A DNA stretch of 6,550 nt from an uncultured Prevotellaceae bacterium (lineage in GTDB: Bacteria > Bacteroidota > Bacteroidia > Bacteroidales > Bacteroidaceae). The notes beneath the pieces are model-generated. The model was given only the letters and a program-made list of their open reading frames with translations, made no database searches and was not told the DNA's origin. The DNA lies in contig CAMZHP010000189.1 in NCBI GenBank assembly GCA_947306845.1, positions 1 through 6,550 on the forward strand, read 5' to 3'. The position numbers and the translations under genes are program-made. Shown piece after piece: positions 1 through 5,865 of this stretch; within the stretch, counting starts at the first letter, position 1; each line of letters starts with the position of its first letter.

Positions 1-1019
1 AACTCGCTGACCCCGGTACCGTCAATATCTCAAAGATCTATCTCGTGAAGAAGTCTGGCGAGACGCCCGCTCCTGAGTTCGCTCTCACCTTCAATCCTGC
101 CAGTGGTACTGAGGTGGCTGTTGGCGATGAGATTGGCTTCGAATGGGACAGCGACAAATTCCAACTTTGGGTAACCACCGACGGCAGCGATCCCGCTACC
201 TCACTGACAGCAATGAACCTGTTCCCGAACGAGACCGTTAAGGTGACTGGCGAGGGCGAGTTCGTCGTGAAGGCTGTCCTGGAGGACTCCAAGGCCGACG
301 TGAAGAGCGATTTGTACACCGCTACCTATCCTATTAAGGCCGCACAGCCCGAGGTCAAGGATCTCGTGCTGACTGACGACGACGCCGAGGCTCCTGCTCC
401 CGGTGAATATGAGACCATCACCTACGACCGCATGTTCTTCAAAGGCTACAACACCATCGTACTGCCGTTCGATTACACCATCGCTGAGCTGGGTGCCGAC
501 GTGGTGATGAAGTACGAGGGAGCCCAGTTTGTTCCTGAAACCGAAGAGTATCACGTGCAGTTTACCAGAATGAAGGAAGATCAGGTACTGCAAGCCAACA
601 TTCCTTACGTGGTCTATGTCCCCGTTGACAAGAAGCTGGCTGGATTTGAGAAAAACAAGACTGTGGTAGAGCCCACTGACCTTACCGTTTTGGGTGGAGC
701 GTTCGACCTCGTTGGTTCCTACAAGGCTTACGCCAAGGGTGCTTCTCCCGTTCTGAATGGTGACTACATCTTCCGTATTGACCTGCAAAAGGCCAAAGGC
801 GGCAACGAGCACAAGGCTTACCGTGCATACCTGAAGAACAACACAGGCGCAGAGGGAGTGAACCTCAGCATCATGGTTGACGGCGAGCTCACTGGCATCT
901 ACAACATCCAGAATGCAGAGAATGCCGACGGAATCATCTACAACCTCAATGGTCAGCGTGTGAACAATGCTCAGAAGGGTATCTTCATCATCAATGGCAA
1001 GAAGGTAGTGAGGAAGTAA
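1..1019 (+). CDS. C-terminal part of a secreted or surface multidomain protein (5' end outside window)
   Basis: The frame is open from the left edge (first full codon at 3) to TAA at 1017-1019, giving 338 visible residues; the true start lies upstream, and the in-frame GTG at 45 is only an internal codon. Seen in order: a short strand (ADPGTVNISKIYLVKK) like the last strand of a carbohydrate-binding jelly-roll module; a beta-rich segment at about residues 28-112 with TTDGSDP (58-64), typical of the chitobiase/beta-hexosaminidase C-terminal fold; an acidic linker; a segment with NTIVLPF (150-156), seen in many Bacteroidales extracellular proteins; and a tail, IYNLNGQRV...KGIFIINGKKVVRK. That tail resembles the C-terminal domains of Prevotella secreted proteins, some of which are type IX secretion cargo. 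The catalytic or binding domain is not visible, so the substrate is unknown; polysaccharide-related use is an inference. The small gene 35 nt downstream is probably in the same transcript. Confidence 0.85.
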   Translation, partial: LADPGTVNISKIYLVKKSGETPAPEFALTFNPASGTEVAVGDEIGFEWDSDKFQLWVTTDGSDPATSLTAMNLFPNETVKVTGEGEFVVKAVLEDSKADVKSDLYTATYPIKAAQPEVKDLVLTDDDAEAPAPGEYETITYDRMFFKGYNTIVLPFDYTIAELGADVVMKYEGAQFVPETEEYHVQFTRMKEDQVLQANIPYVVYVPVDKKLAGFEKNKTVVEPTDLTVLGGAFDLVGSYKAYAKGASPVLNGDYIFRIDLQKAKGGNEHKAYRAYLKNNTGAEGVNLSIMVDGELTGIYNIQNAENADGIIYNLNGQRVNNAQKGIFIINGKKVVRK

Positions 1020-1054
1020 GATACATGTAACATCATTTAAACCATACAATAGTT

Positions 1055-1252
1055 ATGAAGAAAATGTATATTTCGCCTGCCATCATGGTGAGGGGAATTG
1101 AGAACGGGGCATTCCTGGAGAATCCTATCACGGATTACAGCTACACAGACATTGACCCCGAGAACGATCCTGAAACCGACCAGCCCGTACGCTCTCCTCG
1201 GAAGAGCCTCTGGGATGATGTCGAAGAACAGGAAGAGAAAGACAAATTCTAA
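1055..1252 (+). CDS. Small acidic protein of the MKKxYxxPxI type, 65 aa
   Basis: It starts at ATG 1055, 35 nt after the preceding stop, and ends at TAA 1250-1252. The upstream sequence is A/T-rich without a Shine-Dalgarno, as is common in Bacteroidota. The protein opens MKKMYISPAIMVRGIENGAFLENP and then becomes strongly acidic, with PENDPETD, a basic patch (RSPRKS, about 46-51), LWDD and an EEQEEKDKF tail. From memory, Bacteroidales genomes carry many unannotated proteins of 50-80 residues with a MKK-x-Y-x-x-P-x-I start and a WDD-rich end, often next to surface proteins. There is no signal peptide, membrane segment or known domain, and the function is unknown. The family's conserved start followed by a variable tail would suit a leader or a regulatory peptide, but nothing here shows processing. 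The frame is favoured over the overlapping +1 frame because of this recognisable start and the hairpin just after its stop. Confidence 0.72.
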   Translation: MKKMYISPAIMVRGIENGAFLENPITDYSYTDIDPENDPETDQPVRSPRKSLWDDVEEQEEKDKF

Positions 1253-1256
1253 TCTG

Positions 1257-1286
1257 ATGAGGGTGGGCCGCAAGGCTCACCCTCAT
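1257..1286 (+). terminator. 13-bp hairpin with GCAA tetraloop after the small gene
   Basis: ATGAGGGTGGGCC (1257-1269), loop GCAA (1270-1273), then GGCTCACCCTCAT (1274-1286). All 13 positions pair, one of them as G-U (1266/1277). The loop fits the GNRA class, which is unusually stable. The stem starts 4 nt after the TAA. What follows (AGTTTATAT) is only a weak U-tract, so this may be a poor intrinsic terminator or a 3'-end RNA stabiliser. It also lies between convergent genes and could act on both transcripts. Confidence 0.6.
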
Positions 1287-1301
1287 AGTTTATATGTCAA
1301 C

Positions 1302-1339
1302 CACGAAAAACACGGAAAACCACGAAAAACACGAATTTT
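1302..1339. repeat. CACGAAAAA-type short tandem repeat
   Basis: Four imperfect 9-10 bp units begin with CACG: CACGAAAAA, CACGGAAAAC, CACGAAAAA, CACGAATTT. The tract occupies the convergent gap between the small plus-strand gene and the minus-strand DUF3109 gene. The remaining sequence to 1370 shows no further gene or clear terminator. Confidence 0.7.
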
Positions 1340-1370
1340 CTCGAATGCCAGTGTCACATTGTGTGGACTA

Positions 1371-1952
1371 TCATAAAAGTGCTGCGGCCACCCCTTCAAG
1401 CTCAGAATACCACTGAGCCCCAAAGCGGCGGATGAGGGGAGCTTTCAGGAACTGATAGACACGCAGGTGCAACTGCTCGCCACGTCTGACAGCAGCGCGG
1501 CAGACTTCCCACTCATGATAGTTGAGCCCCACCGTACCATCGGAGAATGTTTTCTCACGGATGGGGTACAGCGCACAGCTGATGGGCTTTTGGAAAAAAG
1601 TTCTTCCCTCCCGGCAGGCCTTCTCAAGGGCGCAGAAACAGGTGCCGTTCTCATGATAGGTGAACACACAGTCGCGCCCTTCCACAATACTCGTCACCAT
1701 GTCGCCGTCACGGTCGGTGTATGCCACACCCTGCCGGTCGACCACCGCCTGTGCAGAGGCCGACATGTGGGGCCAAACGGCATCGAGACAATTCTCAATC
1801 TCCGCAATCTCGTCGAGGGTCACGGGCGCGCCGGCATCACCCTCCACGCAGCACGCCCCATGGCACGCGTCGAGGTCGCAACAAAAAAACTTAGTCAGAA
1901 TGTCGGAGGAAAGCAACACATCCCCGACCTGAATAATGGGAGGAAGGATCAA
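1371..1952 (-). CDS. DUF3109 family protein with YkgJ-like cysteine cluster
   Basis: 193 residues, near full family length. The N-terminal block FFCCDLDACHGACCVEGDAGAP (residues 22-43) carries C24, C25, C30, C34 and C35; further cysteines are C95, C105, C107, C113, C126 (KPISCALYPIR) and C151 (EWEVC). This is the signature of DUF3109, related to the YkgJ group, which is predicted to bind zinc or an iron-sulfur centre; the biochemical role is not known. There is no signal peptide, so it is probably cytoplasmic. The start is uncertain: no ATG exists in frame before the conserved region, and the frame is closed by TAA at 1986-1988, so TTG at 1952 is the best candidate (ATT codons near residues 6-7 are alternatives). 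The heptad repeat 1955-1989 runs to within 2 nt of this start. A separate promoter was not recognised; the 242-nt gap from ung makes cotranscription possible but uncertain. The stop is TGA at 1371-1373. Confidence 0.88.
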   Translation of the reverse strand: MILPPIIQVGDVLLSSDILTKFFCCDLDACHGACCVEGDAGAPVTLDEIAEIENCLDAVWPHMSASAQAVVDRQGVAYTDRDGDMVTSIVEGRDCVFTYHENGTCFCALEKACREGRTFFQKPISCALYPIREKTFSDGTVGLNYHEWEVCRAAVRRGEQLHLRVYQFLKAPLIRRFGAQWYSELEGVAAALL

Positions 1953-1954
1953 GA

Positions 1955-1989
1955 GAATTAAGAATTTTGAATTAAGAATTAAGAATTAT
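1955..1989. repeat. Heptad tandem repeat GAATTAA, 5 units
   Basis: Units in order are GAATTAA, GAATTTT, GAATTAA, GAATTAA, GAATTAT, with a degenerate sixth (GATTACC) after them. The period is exactly 7. On the minus strand the unit reads TTAATTC and contains TAA. The tract abuts the probable DUF3109 start, so it lies in that gene's 5' leader. Confidence 0.85.
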
Positions 1990-1995
1990 GATTAC

Positions 1996-2048
1996 CACAG
2001 CTGGCGGACGCGACACATAAATAGCACAGCTGGCGGACACGACACATA
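1996..2048. repeat. Two direct copies of a 24-bp GC-rich repeat, REP-like
   Basis: CACAGCTGGCGGAC...GACACATA occurs at 1996-2019 and again at 2025-2048, 23 of 24 bases identical (G2010 versus A2039), separated by AATAG. GGACGC at 2006-2011 is complementary to GCGTCC at 2049-2054, giving a possible folded unit. Its GC content contrasts with the AT-rich heptads on its left. It resembles a dispersed intergenic repeat, but only this locus can be seen. Confidence 0.75.
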
Positions 2049-2087
2049 GCGTCCCTATCAATCGCACCGCCATTTTTGCTATGCCCC

Positions 2088-2120
2088 AACTATGAACTAT
2101 GAATTATGAACCATGAACTA
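2088..2120. repeat. Heptad tandem repeat AACTATG, 4.7 units
   Basis: Units are AACTATG, AACTATG, AATTATG, AACCATG and partial AACTA, at a strict 7-bp period. On the minus strand the consensus unit reads CATAGTT and contains TAG. It lies between the REP-like repeat and the next heptad tract. Confidence 0.85.
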
Positions 2121-2131
2121 AAAAAGCATTT

Positions 2132-2194
2132 CTCTCACTTCTCACCTCTCACCTCACACTTCTTACTTCTCGCCTCTCACTTCTCACCTCTGGC
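2132..2194. repeat. Heptad tandem repeat YTCTCAC, exactly 9 units, abutting the ung stop
   Basis: Nine 7-bp units fill 63 bp: CTCTCAC, TTCTCAC, CTCTCAC, CTCACAC, TTCTTAC, TTCTCGC, CTCTCAC, TTCTCAC, CTCTGGC. The tract ends on the base before the ung stop codon (2195-2197). In the ung transcript it reads as purine-rich GUGAGAA/GUGAGAG; seven of nine units carry UGA or UAA. Confidence 0.9.
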
Positions 2195-2860
2195 TTACCA
2201 TTGTATCGGCGTGATGCCGTTGGCAGTGAGGTAGGCATTGGCCTGAGAGAAATGGCGGTTGCCAAACCACCCGCCGCGGTTGGCCGACAGCGGCGAGGGA
2301 TGCACCGACTGCAGAATGAGGTGCCGTGAGCGGTCGATGAGCGCCGCCTTGCTCCTGGCGAACCCACCCCAGAGGATAAAGACGAGGTGGTCGCGTCCGC
2401 TGCTCAAAGCATGTATGGCCGCATCGGTGAAAGTCTCCCACCCTATCCGCTGGTGGCTTCCCGCCTGATGCGCCCTGACGGTGAGTGTTGCGTTGAGCAG
2501 CATCACCCCCTGCTGCGCCCATCGTGTCAGGTTGCCGGTCGCCGGCATGGGAGTGCCTAAGTCTGACTGTATCTCCCTGAAAATATTGATGAGCGAAGGC
2601 GGCATCGGCACTCCGTCGGGCACGGAGAAGCTCAGGCCCATCGCCTGTCCAGGTTCGTGATAGGGATCCTGTCCGATGATCACCACCTTCACCCGATCAA
2701 AGGGGCAGAGGTTGAAGGCATTGAAGATCAACGGTCCCGGCGGGTAGCAGGCATACTGTCTGTATTCCTGCTTCACCGTCTGAACCAACTGTGCGAAATA
2801 GGGCTTTTCAAACTCAGCTCCTATTCTCGCTTTCCACGACTCCTCGATTTTGACGTTCAT
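2195..2860 (-). CDS. ung: Uracil-DNA glycosylase, family 1
   Basis: This 221-residue enzyme cuts uracil bases out of DNA, the first step of base excision repair of deaminated cytosine or misincorporated dUMP; it acts in the cytoplasm as a monomer. All family-1 motifs are visible: the water-activating loop GQDPYH at 63-68 with catalytic D65; F78 in GLSFSVP for base stacking; N123 in LLNATLTV for uracil recognition; WGG at 164-166; and the DNA-intercalation loop HPSPLS at 187-192 with catalytic H187. Length and motif positions match the E. coli enzyme almost residue for residue, so it should be active. ATG at 2860 is the natural start: it lies 1 nt after the gpmI stop (TAA-T-ATG), so translation is probably coupled to gpmI. 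The protein ends at W221, and the stop is followed directly by the 9-unit heptad tract. Confidence 0.98.
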   Translation of the reverse strand: MNVKIEESWKARIGAEFEKPYFAQLVQTVKQEYRQYACYPPGPLIFNAFNLCPFDRVKVVIIGQDPYHEPGQAMGLSFSVPDGVPMPPSLINIFREIQSDLGTPMPATGNLTRWAQQGVMLLNATLTVRAHQAGSHQRIGWETFTDAAIHALSSGRDHLVFILWGGFARSKAALIDRSRHLILQSVHPSPLSANRGGWFGNRHFSQANAYLTANGITPIQW

Positions 2861-2861
2861 A

Positions 2862-4376
2862 TTAGTAGATGAGGCACTCGCCGGTCATGTCGGCAGGTTG
2901 CTCCAATCCCATGATATGGAGGATGGTGGGAGCCACGTCAGCCAACCTGCCATTCTTGATGCAGGCGCTGTTGTTGTCCGTCACATAAACGATGGGCACG
3001 GGGTTGAGTGAGTGTGCCGTGTTGGGAGTACCGTCCTCGTTGATGGCATTGTCGGCATTGCCATGGTCAGCGATGATGAGTGCCTCGTAGTCAGCGGCCT
3101 TGGCAGCCTCGATGACCTCGCGCACGCAGTTGTCCACTGCCCATACCGCCTTGGCGATGGCATTGTAGACACCCGTATGGCCCACCATGTCGCCATTGGC
3201 GAAGTTGACGACGATGAAGTCATATTGCTCGGTCTTGATGGCCTCCACCAGCTTGTCCTTCACCTCGTAAGCACTCATCTCCGGCTTCAGGTCATAGGTA
3301 GCCACTTTGGGCGACGGGACGAGGATGCGATCCTCACCCTCGAAGGGCTTCTCACGGCCACCGTTGAAGAAGAAGGTGACGTGTGCGTATTTCTCCGTCT
3401 CCGCCGTATGCAACTGGCGCTTGCCGAGGCGTGAGAGGTATTCGCCAAGCGTATCCTCCACGTTCTCCTTGGGGAAAAGCACATGCACGCCAGTGAAGCT
3501 GGCGTCATAGGGAGTCATGCAGAAGTACTGGAGACCTGGGATGGTCTTCATGCCTGCCTCAGGCATGTCCTGTTGAGTGAGCACGATGGTAAGCTCCTTG
3601 GCGCGGTCGTTGCGGAAATTGAAGAAGATGACCACATCACCCTCCTGTATGGTGCCATCGACACGTGCATTGTTGATGGGGAGGATGAACTCATCGGTCA
3701 CGCCCTCATCATAGCTCTCCTGCATGGCTGCCACCATGTCGTCGGCCTGTTTGCCCTTGCCCTCTACGAGCAGGTCATAGGCCTCTTTGACGCGCTCCCA
3801 GCGCTTGTCGCGGTCCATGGCATAGAAGCGTCCCACGATGGAGGCGATGGCTGCGTCGTTGCGCTCACACACCTCTGTAAGTTGGCGGATGAAGCCGATA
3901 CCGCTTTTGGGATCGGTGTCACGGCCGTCCATGAAACAGTGCACGAACGTGTTCTTCAGTCCATACTCCCTGCCGATCTCCACCAGCTTGAAGACATGGT
4001 CGAGTGAGGAGTGCACGCCACCGTCGGAGGTGAGTCCCATCAGGTGGAGGCGCTTGCCGGTTTCCTTGGCGTATGTGTAGGCGGCAACGATCTCGGGATT
4101 TTTCAGAATAGAGTTGTCACGGCAGGCGCGGTTGATTTTCACCAGGTCCTGGTAGACGATGCGTCCTGCTCCGATGTTGAGGTGTCCCACCTCGGAGTTG
4201 CCCATCTGCCCGTCGGGCAGTCCGACATCCTCTCCCGAGGCATCCAGTTGTGCATGTGCGCTGACTGCGTTGAGGTAGTCAAGATAAGGTGTGGGGGTGT
4301 TGTAGATGACGTCACCCTTTCCATGTTTTCCGATACCCCATCCGTCGAGTATCATCAGAAGTGCTTTTTTTGCCAT
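2862..4376 (-). CDS. gpmI: 2,3-bisphosphoglycerate-independent phosphoglycerate mutase
   Basis: This 504-residue cytoplasmic glycolytic enzyme interconverts 3- and 2-phosphoglycerate through a phosphoserine intermediate and two metal ions, usually manganese. It is an alkaline-phosphatase superfamily protein. Visible active-site residues: D11 (LDGWG) and S61 ([10 protein letters not shown]), the phosphorylated serine; H122 (GVHSS); R152-D153 (DGRDTDP); R255/R258 (FRNDRA); K329 ([14 protein letters not shown]); D396 and H400 (NGDMVGHTG); D437-H438 (ADHGN); H455 (NTAHS). Each matches the position known from Bacillus-type enzymes within about 7 residues. The N-terminal metal-binding part and the C-terminal part flank the substrate-binding insertion, all complete. 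The start ATG 4376 gives [14 protein letters not shown], the family norm, behind an A/T-rich leader without Shine-Dalgarno. ung follows after 1 nt. No clear TAnnTTTG promoter was found directly upstream, in a gap crowded with repeats. Confidence 0.99.
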   Translation of the reverse strand: MAKKALLMILDGWGIGKHGKGDVIYNTPTPYLDYLNAVSAHAQLDASGEDVGLPDGQMGNSEVGHLNIGAGRIVYQDLVKINRACRDNSILKNPEIVAAYTYAKETGKRLHLMGLTSDGGVHSSLDHVFKLVEIGREYGLKNTFVHCFMDGRDTDPKSGIGFIRQLTEVCERNDAAIASIVGRFYAMDRDKRWERVKEAYDLLVEGKGKQADDMVAAMQESYDEGVTDEFILPINNARVDGTIQEGDVVIFFNFRNDRAKELTIVLTQQDMPEAGMKTIPGLQYFCMTPYDASFTGVHVLFPKENVEDTLGEYLSRLGKRQLHTAETEKYAHVTFFFNGGREKPFEGEDRILVPSPKVATYDLKPEMSAYEVKDKLVEAIKTEQYDFIVVNFANGDMVGHTGVYNAIAKAVWAVDNCVREVIEAAKAADYEALIIADHGNADNAINEDGTPNTAHSLNPVPIVYVTDNNSACIKNGRLADVAPTILHIMGLEQPADMTGECLIY

Positions 4377-4414
4377 ATTTATTTGAATTTATATGTGATT
4401 TTTAGGGAACTTAT

Positions 4415-4465
4415 TAGGAGATGGGAGTTGAGGAGATTAGGAGATTAGGAGTTTAGGAGTTTAGA
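4415..4465. repeat. Octamer tandem repeat TAGGAGAT/TAGGAGTT in the gpmI leader
   Basis: Units are TAGGAGAT, GGGAGTT (7 bp), GAGGAGAT, TAGGAGAT, TAGGAGTT, TAGGAGTT and partial TAG, mostly at an 8-bp period. On the minus strand the junction reads CTAATCTC or CTAAACTC, with a TAA per consensus unit. It starts 38 nt upstream of the gpmI ATG, so it is either in the gpmI leader or overlaps its promoter. Confidence 0.8.
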
Positions 4466-4484
4466 CATTAGTCCTTTTGCAGAG

Positions 4485-4503
4485 GTTGCGTTAAAAACGC
4501 AAC
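4485..4503. other. Compact perfect hairpin GTTGCGTT-AAA-AACGCAAC
   Basis: Eight perfectly paired bases surround a 3-nt loop between the CapA-like gene and gpmI. No U-run follows on either strand (CTCTGC on the minus side, ATACGG on the plus side), so it is not a standard intrinsic terminator. It may be an RNA-processing hairpin, a protein site or a dispersed palindrome. Confidence 0.5.
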
Positions 4504-4526
4504 ATACGGAAAAACTAATTACCATT

Positions 4527-4591
4527 CTTCACTCTTCATTCTTCATTCTTCACTCTTCATTCTTCACTCTTCACTCTTCACTTTCTTCACT
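4527..4591. repeat. Heptad tandem repeat CTTCAYT, 9 units, overlapping the CapA-like stop codon
   Basis: Eight contiguous CTTCACT/CTTCATT units fill 4527-4582, then TT, then a ninth unit at 4585-4591. The ninth contains the TGA stop (4587-4589, minus strand) of the CapA-like gene. In the transcript the units read AGUGAAG or AAUGAAG, each with UGA. The rest of the 210-nt gap to gpmI holds the hairpin and the octamer tract; no gene is visible. Confidence 0.9.
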
Positions 4592-5744
4592 CTTTAACTT
4601 CCTCGATTCCTTTATTATGTTTAGCGAAGAGGGCGCGGGTGTTGCGCAGGTAGTTGTCGCGCTTGGCACGCTCCGTCGCATTGAGTTGGTCGTCGGGATA
4701 GCTGGAGGGCAGCACGCGGTAGTTGCGCTTGCCCGAAGTCACGGGCCTCGATACCCAGTAGAGGTTATAGCTGCAGTTGGTGAGAAAGGTGCCGTTATGG
4801 TCCTTGACAAGTGTCATGCGCACCATCGTGCCGCCATCGGTGTTGGGGCGCGACTGGTTGGACACGAAATTGCCGAGAGAGTAAGCCAGCAAGTGCTTCT
4901 CCCCATTCACTTCCCTCACCTCGATAGGCTCCACCACATGCGGATGCCCACCGATGATATGGTCCACACCCTTTGCAAACATCCAGTCGGCCAGGTCGCG
5001 CTGCCCTTTATTGGGCAACAGTACATACTCGTCGCCCCAATGCGGCATGGCGATGATGACGTCGGGATTCATGGCTTTAGCCCTCTCGATATCCTTGGCG
5101 ATGACCGCTGTGTCGATGAGGTTGACGATATAGGGTTTGGGCACGGGGATGCCGTTGGTGCCATAGGTGTAGTTGAGCAGGCAGATACGGATATCGTCGT
5201 GCTCGATGATGAACGGGTAGAGTTTGTCGCGCTCCGCCTGGTTGCGGTAGGTGCCGAGGTGGCGCACGCCGAGAGAGTCCATCATCGTGATGGTGCGGTC
5301 GATACCACGTCCATAGGTGTCCACGCTGTGGTTGTTGCAGGTGGTGAGCACATCGAAGCCGCAGTCGATGGCAGCCTGCAGATAGGCATCGGGGGCGCAG
5401 AACTGCGGATAGCCTTTATACGGAGGACCTCCGAGCGTCACCTCGAAGTTGGCGATAGCAATGTCAGCGTCTTTGACGATAGGTGCCATATAGTCGAACA
5501 CCCCTGAGTAGTCGTAGGTGCCGTTGGCTTGTCGTGCCGCCTTGATCTGCGGTTCATGCTGCATCAGGTCGCCGCCGAAAATCAGCCTCACCTGATGGTA
5601 CTCGGGTTCCTCCACAGTGAGGGAGTCCTGGTTGTGGATGCCGCTTTGGGCATTGCCTGTGCAGCAACAAACGGTCATGGAAATGGCGATCAGACACAAG
5701 GCCCGCAGCCGCAGCCAACTATGTAAATGGTTCATGGTCATCAT
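4587..5744 (-). CDS. CapA/PGA_cap family metallophosphatase-like exported protein
   Basis: 385 residues from ATG 5744. A Sec-type signal region (LRLRALCLIAISMTV, then CCC at 26-28 and TGNAQS) indicates export; one cysteine could be a lipoprotein anchor, but the lipobox is poor. The rest is one PGA_cap domain of the calcineurin-like metallophosphatase fold: FGGDLM (D59), NFE (99-101), NNH (137-139), PHWGDEY (234-240), GGHPHVVEP (265-273) and YSLGNF (288-293), all metal-ligand motifs intact. CapA/PgsA proteins take part in poly-gamma-glutamate synthesis or release, but no capB or capC lies nearby, and many family members in Bacteroidota have unknown substrates; a phosphoesterase or cell-envelope role is the safer reading. 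The start was chosen because a promoter -7 box lies at 5762-5769, ruling out longer starts, and TAAAA precedes ATG 5744; ATGs at 5741 and 5735 are near-equal alternatives. The stop falls inside a heptad repeat. Confidence 0.9.
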   Translation of the reverse strand: MMTMNHLHSWLRLRALCLIAISMTVCCCTGNAQSGIHNQDSLTVEEPEYHQVRLIFGGDLMQHEPQIKAARQANGTYDYSGVFDYMAPIVKDADIAIANFEVTLGGPPYKGYPQFCAPDAYLQAAIDCGFDVLTTCNNHSVDTYGRGIDRTITMMDSLGVRHLGTYRNQAERDKLYPFIIEHDDIRICLLNYTYGTNGIPVPKPYIVNLIDTAVIAKDIERAKAMNPDVIIAMPHWGDEYVLLPNKGQRDLADWMFAKGVDHIIGGHPHVVEPIEVREVNGEKHLLAYSLGNFVSNQSRPNTDGGTMVRMTLVKDHNGTFLTNCSYNLYWVSRPVTSGKRNYRVLPSSYPDDQLNATERAKRDNYLRNTRALFAKHNKGIEEVKE

Positions 5745-5761
5745 TTGTTGTTTTAAAAAGG

Positions 5762-5793
5762 CAAAGTTACAACATTCCGCGCGTAACATCAAA
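5762..5793 (-). promoter_or_regulatory. Bacteroidota housekeeping promoter for the CapA-like gene
   Basis: On the minus strand, TTTG (5793-5790) and TAACTTTG (5769-5762) are separated by 20 nt, matching the known Bacteroides -33/-7 consensus TTTG and TAnnTTTG with its 19-21 nt spacing. Transcription should start near 5755, leaving a short leader before ATG 5744. Confidence 0.8.
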
Positions 5794-5818
5794 AATCAAT
5801 GGTGAATAATTGATAATT

Positions 5819-5832
5819 TGACAATTTTGTCA
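5819..5832. promoter_or_regulatory. Inverted repeat TGACAA-TT-TTGTCA, possible regulator site
   Basis: The 6-bp arms are perfect around a 2-bp centre. It lies 34 bp upstream of the sigma-54 -24 element of hsp20 (about -66 from the predicted start) and 26 bp upstream of the CapA-like -33 box. A further TGTCA at 5849-5853 sits 21 bp, two helical turns, from the TGTCA at 5828-5832. The position suits an enhancer-binding protein, but the regulator is unknown. Confidence 0.4.
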
Positions 5833-5865
5833 GTACAATATGCCAAAATGTCACATTCCATCAAC

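Noticed and set aside
201..1049. Long minus-strand open frame (282 codons) opposite the surface-protein tail
   Set aside because: It mirrors a well-supported plus-strand protein with recognisable domains; its own translation has low complexity (V, L, H rich) and no family features.
1302..1339. CRISPR-like reading of the CACGAAAAA repeats
   Set aside because: Units are 9-10 bp with no unique spacers; this is a simple tandem repeat.
1467..1961. Plus-strand open frame opposite the DUF3109 gene
   Set aside because: The minus frame holds the ordered cysteine motifs of a known family; the plus frame has none.
3483..4007. Plus-strand open frames opposite gpmI
   Set aside because: gpmI is complete with every catalytic residue; these are antisense shadows.
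4617..5507. Plus-strand open frame of 296 codons opposite the CapA-like gene
   Set aside because: The minus strand carries all PGA_cap motifs; the opposite translation is H/V/A-rich antisense noise.
4587..5744. A capsule or poly-gamma-glutamate synthesis operon around the CapA-like gene
   Set aside because: No capB or capC ligase genes or other polymer genes lie nearby; the neighbours are gpmI and hsp20.
5745..5792. Longer N-terminus for the CapA-like protein starting at ATG 5792
   Set aside because: The -7 promoter box TAACTTTG (5762-5769) would lie inside the coding part, and the added residues precede the signal peptide, giving a poor N-terminus.
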